From: G963668605 sp963668605
GTDB taxonomy: Bacteria > Acidobacteriota > Terriglobia > Bryobacterales > Bryobacteraceae
Assembly: GCA_963668605.1 (NCBI GenBank)
Contig: OY764903.1
Span: 2,852,001-2,916,000 of the forward strand
Direction of reading: 5' to 3'
DNA: 64,000 nt
Part shown: positions 18,007-26,737 of the stretch, in pieces
Layout: each line of letters begins with the position of its first letter
How positions within the stretch are numbered: position 1 is the first letter of the stretch
The notes under the pieces: generated by a model
What the model saw: the letters and a program-made list of their open reading frames with translations, nothing else
Told to the model about the DNA's origin: nothing
Databases searched by the model: none
Program-made: the position numbers and the translations under genes

Positions 18007-19775
18007 TTGATGCTCACCGTAACGTTGTTGGCCAGCTTCCCGTCCACCGCCAGCGCTATGTTGACCTCGCCCCTGCCTGCGAGCGACCGCGACAGCGGTC
18101 CGATGTTTACCTGGTCGAGGCCGGCGAACTGGGATTGGGGAGCCGCTCCGAGCACCGGGACGGTAACGCCACCGACAGTGACAACGACGGCTGAAGGCGA
18201 GGTGAATCCGCGGATTCCGGTTCCGTACAACGACAGATAGACCTGATCCGTTGCGGCCCCGAGGTCGATGGGCGCGGGAACATACTGCTTTCCGTTTATG
18301 TCGTACGTGAAAATGGGAACGTCGCTGCGCTGACCGCCGGCATCCACGCGCAAGCCGATGATGGCGCCCACCCCCTTGCCGGTTGCGTTCATGGCGAAGA
18401 GCGCCGGGGCTATGGTTTCCACCAGGACATTCCCCGTGCTCGTAACGGTTCCCGCATTCGAAACCATTACCGTCGCTTGGCCAGTCGCGGTTGCGTCCGG
18501 CACGACAAAGCTGATCTGGCTCGGAAACGAAGACAGCACCTGCGCAGGTCTCTGTAAGCCTTTGCTGTCCTTTACGGTAACCGTGCCTCCAGCGAGCCCG
18601 GTTCCAAAAGCTGTGGCGATCGAGCCGGCAGCAACTGACACGCCCGAATAGCTGGCCGCGGAGACCGTGGCCAAAGCCGGCGCCGTGCGTGCGACCCGAA
18701 ATCCGATGTGGAAGTACGGGGTGTTGGGATTGTCCGGAGCCCGATAGTATCCGGGGTCCCGGTTCGACACTCGGGCGTGGCCGGGATCGTTGACGCCGCC
18801 ATTAAACCAGCTTCCGCCGCGCATATTGCGGTAGGGCTGTCCATCCGGCATCGGGCTGCCTGCGTCAGGTCCGGGAGGATTCTTGTAAGGGCTCGCGCTG
18901 TAGTAGTTGGTTCCGTACCAGTCGTTCACCCACTGCCAGACGTTCCCGGCCATGTCATAAAGGCCCCATGCGTTGGCGCCGCTCAATGTCTGGAACGACT
19001 GCTGGTTGCCGGGCCATCCGAATTCAGCCTTAGTGTGCAGTTGCCCGTTGTAGAATCCGACTGGCGTCGTCCACGGATATGGGCCGGTCTGGTATGGGTT
19101 GTCGGGGTCCGCGCCCTGGTCGGGGTGCAGCGGACCGGGCCAGTTGGCTTTGCGATTGTCGGCGTCATTGCCCCACGGGAAATTGTAATAGGGATTGTAC
19201 TGCCCGCCCCGCGCCGCGTATTCCCACTCGGCTTCGGTCGGCAGGCGGTACCCGTTCTTTGTGAAATCGACCCGTCCCGTGGCAAGGTCGTAGCAGGGCT
19301 GAAGACTTTGTTGCTCGCTGAGCCAGTTGGCGTAGGCGGCGGCTCCGGACCAGCGCACTCCCACGGGATGATTCGTCCGTTTGTCGATGGTGACGAATTT
19401 CGCGCCGTCCCAGTCGATGCTGCCGAATTTCACTACCGGATACAGATCCATGTGGAAATCGGATCCGCTTCCCTTGGGATAGACCAATCCGTTCCGGATC
19501 TCAATCAAGCCCTGTGAATAGGCCGAGTTGAGGAACTCGATGTACTGGCTGTTGGTCACATCGTACGTGCCGATGAACATCGAGTCGATCCAGACCTTGT
19601 GAATGGGACGTTCGTCGCTGGGATGCTGCGGGTCGACGAAATCGTAATGGTCGCCCATGTCGAATTCACCGGACGGGATGAGCGTCATCTCCGGATATTT
19701 CGTCGAGCCGGGCTGCATGGACTGCGCCAGGGCGGCGACCGACAACAGGAAGAGCGCGTGCAACCGTCTTGTCAT
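18003..19775 (-). CDS. Secreted FGE-like (sulfatase-modifying-factor fold) protein with TIGR03437
   Basis: 590 residues from the ATG at 19773-19775, which has GAGG five bases upstream; a GTG at 19787 overlapping the previous stop is the alternative. A signal peptide (MTRRLHALFLLSVAALAQS) precedes an FGE-sulfatase domain (about 25-365) with GEFDMGDH, RLPTEAEWEYAARGG, YDMAGNVWQWVNDWYG and MRGGSWFNGG. In true formylglycine-generating enzymes the GGS motif is followed by two catalytic cysteines. Here the stretch after GGSW (FNGGVNDPGHARVSNRD) has none, so sulfatase activation is unlikely. TIGR03437 occupies about 370-590. The actual role is unknown; PvdO- or EgtB-like oxidative chemistry, or binding, are alternatives. 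Confidence 0.8.
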   Translation of the reverse strand: MTRRLHALFLLSVAALAQSMQPGSTKYPEMTLIPSGEFDMGDHYDFVDPQHPSDERPIHKVWIDSMFIGTYDVTNSQYIEFLNSAYSQGLIEIRNGLVYPKGSGSDFHMDLYPVVKFGSIDWDGAKFVTIDKRTNHPVGVRWSGAAAYANWLSEQQSLQPCYDLATGRVDFTKNGYRLPTEAEWEYAARGGQYNPYYNFPWGNDADNRKANWPGPLHPDQGADPDNPYQTGPYPWTTPVGFYNGQLHTKAEFGWPGNQQSFQTLSGANAWGLYDMAGNVWQWVNDWYGTNYYSASPYKNPPGPDAGSPMPDGQPYRNMRGGSWFNGGVNDPGHARVSNRDPGYYRAPDNPNTPYFHIGFRVARTAPALATVSAASYSGVSVAAGSIATAFGTGLAGGTVTVKDSKGLQRPAQVLSSFPSQISFVVPDATATGQATVMVSNAGTVTSTGNVLVETIAPALFAMNATGKGVGAIIGLRVDAGGQRSDVPIFTYDINGKQYVPAPIDLGAATDQVYLSLYGTGIRGFTSPSAVVVTVGGVTVPVLGAAPQSQFAGLDQVNIGPLSRSLAGRGEVNIALAVDGKLANNVTVSIK

Positions 19776-19783
19776 GCTCCGCC

Positions 19784-21907
19784 TCACTTGATGTTCACCG
19801 TGATGGCGTTCGCTCCCGCGTTGTTCACTCTGAGCACGAGGTTCGTGTTTCCGCTGCCGGCCAGCGTGCGGGGTAGTGGTCCAATGTTTACCTGATCGAG
19901 ACCCGGGTACTGGGACTGAGCCGCAGCGCCGAGCACTGGGACAGGTTTGTTTCCGATCGTGACGCTGATGTTTACGGCATTGCCTCCGCGAATGCCCGTG
20001 CCGTACAGCGAGAGATAGACCTGATCGCCCGTGGCCCCAAGGTCGATGGGTGCGGCTGTGTACGTATTCTGCGCTTTGTTGTAAGCGAACACGGGTACGT
20101 CGCTTCGATTTCCGCTTGCATCGACGCGCAATCCGACCATGGCCCCGACTCCGCTCGTTCCCATAGAGAACAATCCGGGCGCCACAGGGTCAATCGTCAC
20201 TGTGCCCGAGACATTCTTGCCGTTGTCACGCTGGACTGTGACAGTGGCCTTTCCGGTCGCCATGCCATCCGGAACCACAAGGTTTATCTGTTGTGGAGAG
20301 ACGTAGTAGAGACTGCACAATTGGGTCTTTCCAGCGCTGTCGGTGATGCTGACGCTCGTCGTGCCCAGCTTCGCAGACAGGGTAGAGGTTGCCGCCGCTA
20401 GCGCGCTATCCGCGAGACCGCTGTCAGCGAGTATGGTCAAGACCGCTCCCGCCGACGTAGATCCGGTAAGGAAACTGGCTCCGTTCACATAGCGGGTTCC
20501 ATAGAGCTCGATCGTGCCCTTGGCCGACAGATCCTGGCCGGCGAGCCCGGGGTAGTCAGGCGCATATCTGCGAACTTTGAATACTGCATTCATGCCCTGG
20601 CCTTTCGCATCCAACGGTGCTGTCTGACCCTGCAATAGAGGTCCCGACGTTATCACCGGGTTGACATATTTCCAGACGATTTCGCCGGCCGTAGTCACCT
20701 CCTCGATCAACCCGCGGGTGCCGTAACAAATGAGCGTATTCCCGTTGGGCTGGCGCTCGGCTCCGGAGACGTCCGGATCGTAATACCTCTCCGCGCCCGC
20801 GCCGGCGTAAGTCCACGCAAGCTGCTTCGGCCCGTAGGCTGCGCCGGAGGCGAGCGGATAGTTGCCTTTGGAGTCGACGGGCGAGACAATCTCGTCAACA
20901 GTGGAAAAATTGCCGGCGGGCCGGTTTATGCCGTTATTGAAGATCAGGATGTTGCCGGCGCCGGGAAGTCCCTTGGCGATCCACTGGGCGTCATGCTGCT
21001 GGTAGAGCATCTCGTCGGTGTTCTTCCCTGCCGAATACATCACCGGATTTCCCCAGCGGTAAAGCAGATCTCCGCCCTTGCCGTATTTGCCGCCGGTATG
21101 GCCGGCTGCTTCGGTCGAGGTGGTGGAGTGGTCGATCATCCAGATCTCGCTGTTGCCTCGCACGCTGACCATGATCTGATCGAGGTCCGAGTTGTAATCG
21201 ATCGAGTTCATGTGGTTCCAGAACGAGGCGATCTGTCCCGGGGAAGCGTTCGGATTTACCAGTTCCGGATGCGCGGCGGGATCTCCGTAGTTGGCTTTCG
21301 TCGCGTCATAGTTCTGGACCAGATGATCCCACACGTGCCACTCCCATACGATCTTGCCGCCAATAGGCCGGGTGGGCTGAACCTCGATGATGGCATCGGG
21401 AACCAGCACATTCGCCCCCTGCTGCAGGATATTGGGCCGGAATCCCGCCGCCGCCATGTCGGCGAGCGATTTTGTTTCCACGAGCAGCACGATCACGTTG
21501 CCGTTGGGGAGCATCTTGAGATCGTGGTGCGTCGCATACTGCGACGTGGAGTAGTCGAACTGCCACAGGAGCTTGCCGCTCCAGTCCCATTCCGTAATGC
21601 GGCCGCCATCGCCACCGCCCGTGTTTGGCCCTGAGTTCGGCAGCGAAACGGATCGGAGCAGGTGACCATTCGGCAACAGATAGGCCATGCGTCCGGGCTC
21701 GGTGTTGCCATCGGACCAGGAATTGACGATTTGACCGCTGTTATTGAGTAGGTACGTATGCCCGTTGTGCATCGGGGGTAGCAAAACGTAGCCCGGAGCC
21801 ACCTTGGCCTCATTGTTCAGAAATAGGCCAACCGTCTGGGTCTGGCCCTGCGTGCACTGGCATAGGATAACCAGGATTACCGCTGCGAGAATGTTCGATT
21901 GAATCAT
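19784..21907 (-). CDS. Arylsulfotransferase-like (ASST) propeller protein with TIGR03437
   Basis: 707 residues. A signal peptide (ILAAVILVILCQCTQG) is followed by an ASST-type propeller domain (about 25-480). It contains HHDLKMLPNGNVIVL, SFWNHMNSIDY, IMVSVRGNSEIW, QQHDAQWI and IFNNGINR. The His and Arg positions resemble those used by bacterial PAPS-independent arylsulfate sulfotransferases; that equivalence is my inference. A TIGR03437 domain follows (about 485-707). By family it would transfer sulfate between phenolic compounds in the periplasm. GAGG precedes the ATG. The start lies 12 bp after the stop of the FGE/PEBP/ASST fusion and its stop overlaps the next gene's alternative start. Confidence 0.75.
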   Translation of the reverse strand: MIQSNILAAVILVILCQCTQGQTQTVGLFLNNEAKVAPGYVLLPPMHNGHTYLLNNSGQIVNSWSDGNTEPGRMAYLLPNGHLLRSVSLPNSGPNTGGGDGGRITEWDWSGKLLWQFDYSTSQYATHHDLKMLPNGNVIVLLVETKSLADMAAAGFRPNILQQGANVLVPDAIIEVQPTRPIGGKIVWEWHVWDHLVQNYDATKANYGDPAAHPELVNPNASPGQIASFWNHMNSIDYNSDLDQIMVSVRGNSEIWMIDHSTTSTEAAGHTGGKYGKGGDLLYRWGNPVMYSAGKNTDEMLYQQHDAQWIAKGLPGAGNILIFNNGINRPAGNFSTVDEIVSPVDSKGNYPLASGAAYGPKQLAWTYAGAGAERYYDPDVSGAERQPNGNTLICYGTRGLIEEVTTAGEIVWKYVNPVITSGPLLQGQTAPLDAKGQGMNAVFKVRRYAPDYPGLAGQDLSAKGTIELYGTRYVNGASFLTGSTSAGAVLTILADSGLADSALAAATSTLSAKLGTTSVSITDSAGKTQLCSLYYVSPQQINLVVPDGMATGKATVTVQRDNGKNVSGTVTIDPVAPGLFSMGTSGVGAMVGLRVDASGNRSDVPVFAYNKAQNTYTAAPIDLGATGDQVYLSLYGTGIRGGNAVNISVTIGNKPVPVLGAAAQSQYPGLDQVNIGPLPRTLAGSGNTNLVLRVNNAGANAITVNIK

Positions 21908-21919
21908 GATTGAGCCTCA

Positions 21920-24900
21920 CTATGGATTGCGCCGCGGACCGCCGTCACCACCGGGGCCGCGCCGGCCGGGTGGCCGTTCGTCCGACGATGCGTCTTTCTT
22001 ATCCAAACCTGTATTCCCCTTCTGAGATGCCGGCAACTCGATAGGTTCGCCTGGCGTCAAATTTCTGCCTGCCAGTCCGGGATAATCGGGTGCGTACCGC
22101 TGCGCCTTGAATACGGCGTTGTACAGGTGTCCGCGCACATCTTTCCCCGGCAGTTCACCCTGCGCGAGAATGCCTCCGCGCACCATCGGGTTGACGTACT
22201 GCCAGACCGTCTCACCTTCCGGAGTGACTTCGAACAGGTGGCCAATGACGCCCGCGCAGATCAGCGTGTTGCCGTTGGGCAAGCGATGCGCGCCGGAAAT
22301 CTCCGACGAGAAGAAGTCTGTGCGGTCCTTGGCCTCGTAATGCCAGGCCGGCTTCTCCGGACCGTAGGGCTTGCCCGGCAGGATGACGTAGCGTCCGTTG
22401 GGGTCGACGGGCGGCGCGATCTCCTCGATGCTGGAGTATCCGCGGTTGTATCCGTTATTGAAGATAGTGACGTGGCCTGCGCCGGGATAGCCGTCCGGAA
22501 TCCAGTGCGCGTCGTGCTGCTGGTTCAGTTGCGCGTCGCGTTCAGAGCCGCGTTTGTAAGCCGCGGGGTTGCCCCATCGATAGATCAGGTCGCCACCTTT
22601 TCCGTGGCGTCCGCCCTTGTGGCCGGCTGACTCCTGCCTGGTGGTGCTGTGGTCGATGAACCAGATTTCGCTGCTGCCGCGCGCGCTGATCACGATCTGA
22701 TCGAGCTTTGCGTTGTACGCGATCGAGTTGACGTGATTCCAGAAGGAAGGCGGGCGGTTTCGCGAAGCGTTCAGATAGATCAGTTCAGGGTGGGCCGCGA
22801 CATCGCCGTAATTGGCTTTGGCTTTGTCGTAGTCCTGGATCATGTGATCCCAGACGCGCCACTCCCAGACCACTTTGCCGCCGTTGGGATAAGCCGGCTG
22901 GACCTCAACGATCGAATCCGGATAGAGTTCCCGGCCGAGCACCATCTCCGCCGGCCAGCCTGTTGCGATGGATTCGGCTTCAGACTTCTTTTCCACCACC
23001 AGCATCAGGATGTTGCCGTTCGGGAGCGGCGCGATATCGTGATGCTGCTGATACTTGTCATTGGAATAGGTGAACTCCCAGATCAGTTTGCCGTCCCAGT
23101 CGTATTCCTCGATGCGGCCTCCCTCGCCTCCGCCGGTGAAGCTGCGGTTTCGCAACATGCAGGTTCGAAGAAGGTTGCCGTTGGGCTTTAGGTATACGGA
23201 CTGCCCGGGCTCGTACTGGCTCTTCCACTGGTGCACGACGCAGCCCTGGTTATCCAGAAGGTAGGTGACGGTATTGTGCTTCGGCGCCAGAAGTGTGTAG
23301 CCGCTGGAAGCCTTGGCCGTGCTGAGAAACAGTCCGACGGTCTGGCCTGGATTGGGGGAGGCCGGGGTTTTGTTGTCTTCCGCGACTCTGCCGCCAGCTC
23401 CGCCCTGACCGCCCGGGCGCGGCGGACGATCTTCGCGAGCGGCGCGCTGCCCCTGGTCTCCACCGGGACGTGTGTAAGTCATGCTCAGATCGGCGCTGGC
23501 GAGGATGTTGTTTTTGATCGCGGCCATCAGGATGTCGTTCGTGACCTCGGTGCCGGCGGCGATTTGTGGCGGCGCCGAGAGGGCGTACATAGTGAGCACA
23601 TAAGTTTTGAGTCCAGGACCTTGGGAGTGCGGCGGAGTATAAGCCGCACGTTTCCCCCGGCTGCCGATGCCGAGCGTTCCGACGCCTTTCACATCCTTCG
23701 GGAGGCTCTGAATGTTGGCCGGAATGTTGTACAGAAGCCAGTAGGTGACGTATTCGCCTTTCGGATCGGTATGGTGCATGATCAGCGCATAGCTCTTCGT
23801 GCCGGACGGCGCGCCGCTCCACTCAAGAGGCGGCGTTACACCCTCACCGTCGCCAGTGAATTCCTTCGGCAGAGCACCATGATCGGACACCACCGGACTG
23901 CGGAGGACAAACGAGCCACTCTCATTCCGAACCAGGCGGACATCGCCACCCCTTCGAGTCCCGTCGCCTCCCCTTGCCGGGTCCTGCCGCGCGTCGCGCG
24001 GCGCCGGCGTCGGTTCGATGAGCGCTCTGCTCTCTGCGTCCAGAGGCCGGACCACGCGGAATCCAATGTGGAACCACGGGCCGTCCGGATCGTTGAGTCC
24101 GCTGGCCGGATCGGGGCCGCGGAAGTAGGAGGGATCGCGATTCGAAACCCGGCTGTGGCCGAACTCCCCGTTGTACCAACTGCCGCCACGCATGACCCGA
24201 TAGGTCTTGCCATCCGGCATGGGACTGCCCTGGGCGGGTCCGGGCGGATTTTCCGCTGGAGAATAGGCGTAGTAGTTCCGCTCATACAGATCGTTGCACC
24301 ACTGCCAGACGTTGCCGGCCATGTCGTAGAGGCCGTAGCCATTCGCCTTGAAGAACCCCGCCGGCGTCGTCATCGGCTGTGCGCCCTGGCGGAAGGGGTT
24401 GCGCGACTCGGGAACGTTCGCTCTGGCCGGATCGGCTTCATTGCCCCAGGGATAGTTGAAATACGGGCTCTGTTGCCCCCCGCGAGCGGCATATTCCCAC
24501 TCCGCCTCGGTGGGCAGCCGGAATCCGCTTTTGTTGAAATCGCATTCCCATGTGTTGGTGTTGTAGCAGGTGGGATAACCTTTCTGCTTGCTCAACCAGT
24601 TGCAGTAAACCGCCGCGCCGCGCCAGCGCACGCACACCATCGGGTGACTCTCTTTGCTCTCGGGGACTGAGAATTTCTTTCCGTCCCAGCCGATCCGGCT
24701 GAAGCGTGAGGATTCGCGGGTATCGCACAGCAGATCGCTGCCTCCGGCGAGGTAAATGCCGCCTTTACGAACCTCGATCAGACGCAGCGCCATCGCCGAG
24801 TTGAGGAATTCGGCGTACTCCAGCGTGGTGACGTCGTTAAGGCCCATCTGAAAAGCGTCAAGCCGCACCTTGTGAATTGGCGCTTCATCGCTGCCGTGTT

Positions 24901-25054
24901 TTGGATCGACGAACCCGTGATGGTCGCCCATCTCGAAGCTGCCGGCGGGAATGGTCACCATGCTCGGGGCGGAAGGCCGCGGTCCGCTCTGTCCCAGGAG
25001 CGCCAGCGAGACCAACGCGGCGCCGCAAACCGTTTGAATGATCCAGGCTTTCAT
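21920..25054 (-). CDS. FGE-like / PEBP / arylsulfotransferase-like three-domain fusion protein
   Basis: 1044 residues from the ATG at 25052-25054, preceded by GTGAGGA. A signal peptide (about 1-22) leads into an FGE-like domain (about 28-345; FEMGDHHG, RLPTEAEWEYAARGG, MRGGSWYNGE) that again lacks the two catalytic cysteines. A YbhB/YbcL-type PEBP domain comes next (about 385-545; VTPPLEWSG, TYWLLYNIPANI, YVLTMYAL). An ASST-like propeller follows (about 575-1010; HHDIAPLPNGNILML, FWNHVNSIAY, ISARGSSEIW, QQHDAHWI). Arg/Gly/Pro-rich linkers separate the modules and form the tail. The FGE and ASST parts equal the two separate neighbours downstream. The operator at 25121-25136 lies 67 bp upstream, so this gene probably heads the long operon. 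Confidence 0.8.
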   Translation of the reverse strand: MKAWIIQTVCGAALVSLALLGQSGPRPSAPSMVTIPAGSFEMGDHHGFVDPKHGSDEAPIHKVRLDAFQMGLNDVTTLEYAEFLNSAMALRLIEVRKGGIYLAGGSDLLCDTRESSRFSRIGWDGKKFSVPESKESHPMVCVRWRGAAVYCNWLSKQKGYPTCYNTNTWECDFNKSGFRLPTEAEWEYAARGGQQSPYFNYPWGNEADPARANVPESRNPFRQGAQPMTTPAGFFKANGYGLYDMAGNVWQWCNDLYERNYYAYSPAENPPGPAQGSPMPDGKTYRVMRGGSWYNGEFGHSRVSNRDPSYFRGPDPASGLNDPDGPWFHIGFRVVRPLDAESRALIEPTPAPRDARQDPARGGDGTRRGGDVRLVRNESGSFVLRSPVVSDHGALPKEFTGDGEGVTPPLEWSGAPSGTKSYALIMHHTDPKGEYVTYWLLYNIPANIQSLPKDVKGVGTLGIGSRGKRAAYTPPHSQGPGLKTYVLTMYALSAPPQIAAGTEVTNDILMAAIKNNILASADLSMTYTRPGGDQGQRAAREDRPPRPGGQGGAGGRVAEDNKTPASPNPGQTVGLFLSTAKASSGYTLLAPKHNTVTYLLDNQGCVVHQWKSQYEPGQSVYLKPNGNLLRTCMLRNRSFTGGGEGGRIEEYDWDGKLIWEFTYSNDKYQQHHDIAPLPNGNILMLVVEKKSEAESIATGWPAEMVLGRELYPDSIVEVQPAYPNGGKVVWEWRVWDHMIQDYDKAKANYGDVAAHPELIYLNASRNRPPSFWNHVNSIAYNAKLDQIVISARGSSEIWFIDHSTTRQESAGHKGGRHGKGGDLIYRWGNPAAYKRGSERDAQLNQQHDAHWIPDGYPGAGHVTIFNNGYNRGYSSIEEIAPPVDPNGRYVILPGKPYGPEKPAWHYEAKDRTDFFSSEISGAHRLPNGNTLICAGVIGHLFEVTPEGETVWQYVNPMVRGGILAQGELPGKDVRGHLYNAVFKAQRYAPDYPGLAGRNLTPGEPIELPASQKGNTGLDKKDASSDERPPGRRGPGGDGGPRRNP

Positions 25055-25120
25055 GGTAATCCTCACCTCATTTCCGTTCCACACTCATTAAAACGTGAAG
25101 AGGCGGCAGCGCCCGATTCA

Positions 25121-25136
25121 TTTACTCGTCCTTTAC
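25121..25136 (-). promoter_or_regulatory. CpxR-like tandem operator, site 2
   Basis: On the minus strand this reads GTAAAGGACGAGTAAA, with an 11-bp repeat period. It overlaps the last codons and stop of the upstream ASST-like gene and lies 67 bp before the fusion gene's ATG. The first eight bases GTAAAGGA are identical to sites 1 and 4. Confidence 0.6.
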
Positions 25137-26666
25137 AATTTCCGGTTGGACCTCGCTCTTATTCTTCCGCTCAGGCCGGGACGGCCTTGGCCGCTGAGGC
25201 ATCTCTGTGATCGGCATTCGGCCCGTGAGGTCTCTGCCCTTCAACGCCGGATGCTCCGCGCTGTAGCGATATGCGCGGAATACGGAATTCGTCATAGGGA
25301 GGCTGTCCGGCATGATTCTCAGAACCGCGTCGCGGGTGACGGGATTGATGTATTCCCAAACGAGGTCCCCCTCAGGGGTCACCTCGAAGAGATGTCCTTC
25401 GGTATCCGAGCAAATCAGGGTGTTACCGTTCGGAAGCCGCTGCGCGCTCGAGCCGATGTGGCTGAAGAAGCCCATGTTGCTCTTCGATCGATACGTCCAG
25501 ACCACCTGCTTGGAGATCGACCTCGGCATCTTGTGGGTATCGCGGTGGTATCGCTCCTCGCGATAGCCTGCCTGCGGCGGATTCACATACTTGCCTGTGT
25601 TGCGGTCACCGGAATCGAGAAACGGGTTGATCTCGAGGATGGACGACTGCGGGGTCCGCTCGAAGAGATACTGCCCATTGTTGAATACCATGAGATGGCC
25701 GGCTCCCGGCAGACCCGGTTCGATCCAGTGGGCGTGGTGCGATCCGCCCATCTGCTTGTGACCTGATGTGGCGGTGTCCCAGTTTTCGAGGACCCGGGGC
25801 GGATCTCCCTGCTTGTATCGCGCCGGATCGCCAAAGCGGTATAGGAAATCGCCCGCGGGTCCGCGCGCTTTCGCGATGCTTGCCGCGGGATCGCCGGCTA
25901 AGAACGTGGCGCCGTGGTCGATGACGTACAGTTCGCCCTGGACGGAGTTGATGACTATTTGATCCAGTTCCGCGTTGTAGTCGAGCGAATTGCAGTGCAA
26001 CCAGTCGCGGCGCAGGGGCCGCCCCGCCAGATTCAGATTGAGCTTGCCAGGATAATCCGCAATCGATTTGCCCACGCCAACGTAGTTCGGTTTGGCAGGA
26101 TCGACATCCTGCACGATATGGTCGAAGAACCACCACTCCCAGATCACCTTGCCTTGCATATCCACTTCGACCACGGCATCCATCTGTGCTCCCTCTTCCG
26201 GAGGCCTGCGCGGGTCTGCTCCGGCGGCCAGCGCCTGTTCCGCGGAGATGGGCTTGTTGGCGATGTAGAGAGTCGTCGGGGCGTTAAGTTTTTGATTTAA
26301 GATGCGCACCCAGTCGTGGTGCGGGGCGTAACCCTGGCGCGACTCCGTGTACTCCCAGACGGTTTTGCCGTCCCAATCGATTTCTTTGAAGCCTTGAAAA
26401 CCGCTGGGATCGTCCCGGGATGCGTCCAACAAGTTCCCGTTGTCCAGCAGCCGCGGATTCGTCCCGAGCGGCCACGTGTGGACAACCTTGCCCTGCATGT
26501 CGATCAGATAGGACGTGCCGGCCGCCCCGAACAGCGTGTAGCCGTTGCAGGCCCTGGCCTTGTCCCAGAACAGGAGTTCTGTCGGACCCTGAAGACGCTC
26601 CACTGCGAGCAGGGAGCCGGCGAAAATAAACCAGAATATCGGACTTTGTTTCATCGCTCCATTCAT
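25122..26666 (-). CDS. Arylsulfotransferase-like (ASST) propeller protein
   Basis: 514 residues; an internal ATG at 26654 preceded by GGAG is an alternative start. A hydrophobic N-terminus (FWFIFAGSLLAVERLQG) suggests export. The propeller spans the remainder with repeated Asp/Trp-box-like blades (IDWDGKTVWEY, VDMQGKVIWEW, TPEGDLVWEY). His positions are kept (APHHDW, LHCNSLDY, SHHAHWIEPG), but the Arg seen in the paralogs (SVRG, SARG) is absent here (INSVQGEL). It may therefore not be catalytically equivalent. The tail is basic and Pro-rich (RPRPSRPERKNK). It is the first effector gene after the two-component pair, with its own operator at 26696-26711. Confidence 0.7.
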   Translation of the reverse strand: MNGAMKQSPIFWFIFAGSLLAVERLQGPTELLFWDKARACNGYTLFGAAGTSYLIDMQGKVVHTWPLGTNPRLLDNGNLLDASRDDPSGFQGFKEIDWDGKTVWEYTESRQGYAPHHDWVRILNQKLNAPTTLYIANKPISAEQALAAGADPRRPPEEGAQMDAVVEVDMQGKVIWEWWFFDHIVQDVDPAKPNYVGVGKSIADYPGKLNLNLAGRPLRRDWLHCNSLDYNAELDQIVINSVQGELYVIDHGATFLAGDPAASIAKARGPAGDFLYRFGDPARYKQGDPPRVLENWDTATSGHKQMGGSHHAHWIEPGLPGAGHLMVFNNGQYLFERTPQSSILEINPFLDSGDRNTGKYVNPPQAGYREERYHRDTHKMPRSISKQVVWTYRSKSNMGFFSHIGSSAQRLPNGNTLICSDTEGHLFEVTPEGDLVWEYINPVTRDAVLRIMPDSLPMTNSVFRAYRYSAEHPALKGRDLTGRMPITEMPQRPRPSRPERKNKSEVQPEIVKDE

Positions 26667-26695
26667 AACGCGAGCGATGCAAGACGGCCCGATCT

Positions 26696-26711
26696 TTTAC
26701 CTGTTGCTTAC
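26696..26711 (-). promoter_or_regulatory. CpxR-like tandem operator, site 3
   Basis: On the minus strand this reads GTAAGCAACAGGTAAA, one mismatch from two GTAAA half-sites, with the same 11-bp period. It lies 30 bp upstream of the ASST-like gene start (42 bp from the alternative start) in the short gap after the histidine kinase gene. Confidence 0.5.
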
Positions 26712-26737
26712 ATTTCGTCGAGTGAGCGGGGAGGCCT

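Noticed and set aside
23231..24670. 479-codon plus-strand open frame opposite the FGE/PEBP/ASST fusion; likewise 10549-11880 (443 codons) and 14096-15151 (351 codons)
   Set aside because: All mirror genes with strong family motifs on the minus strand; the antisense proteins are Arg/Val-rich without recognisable domains.
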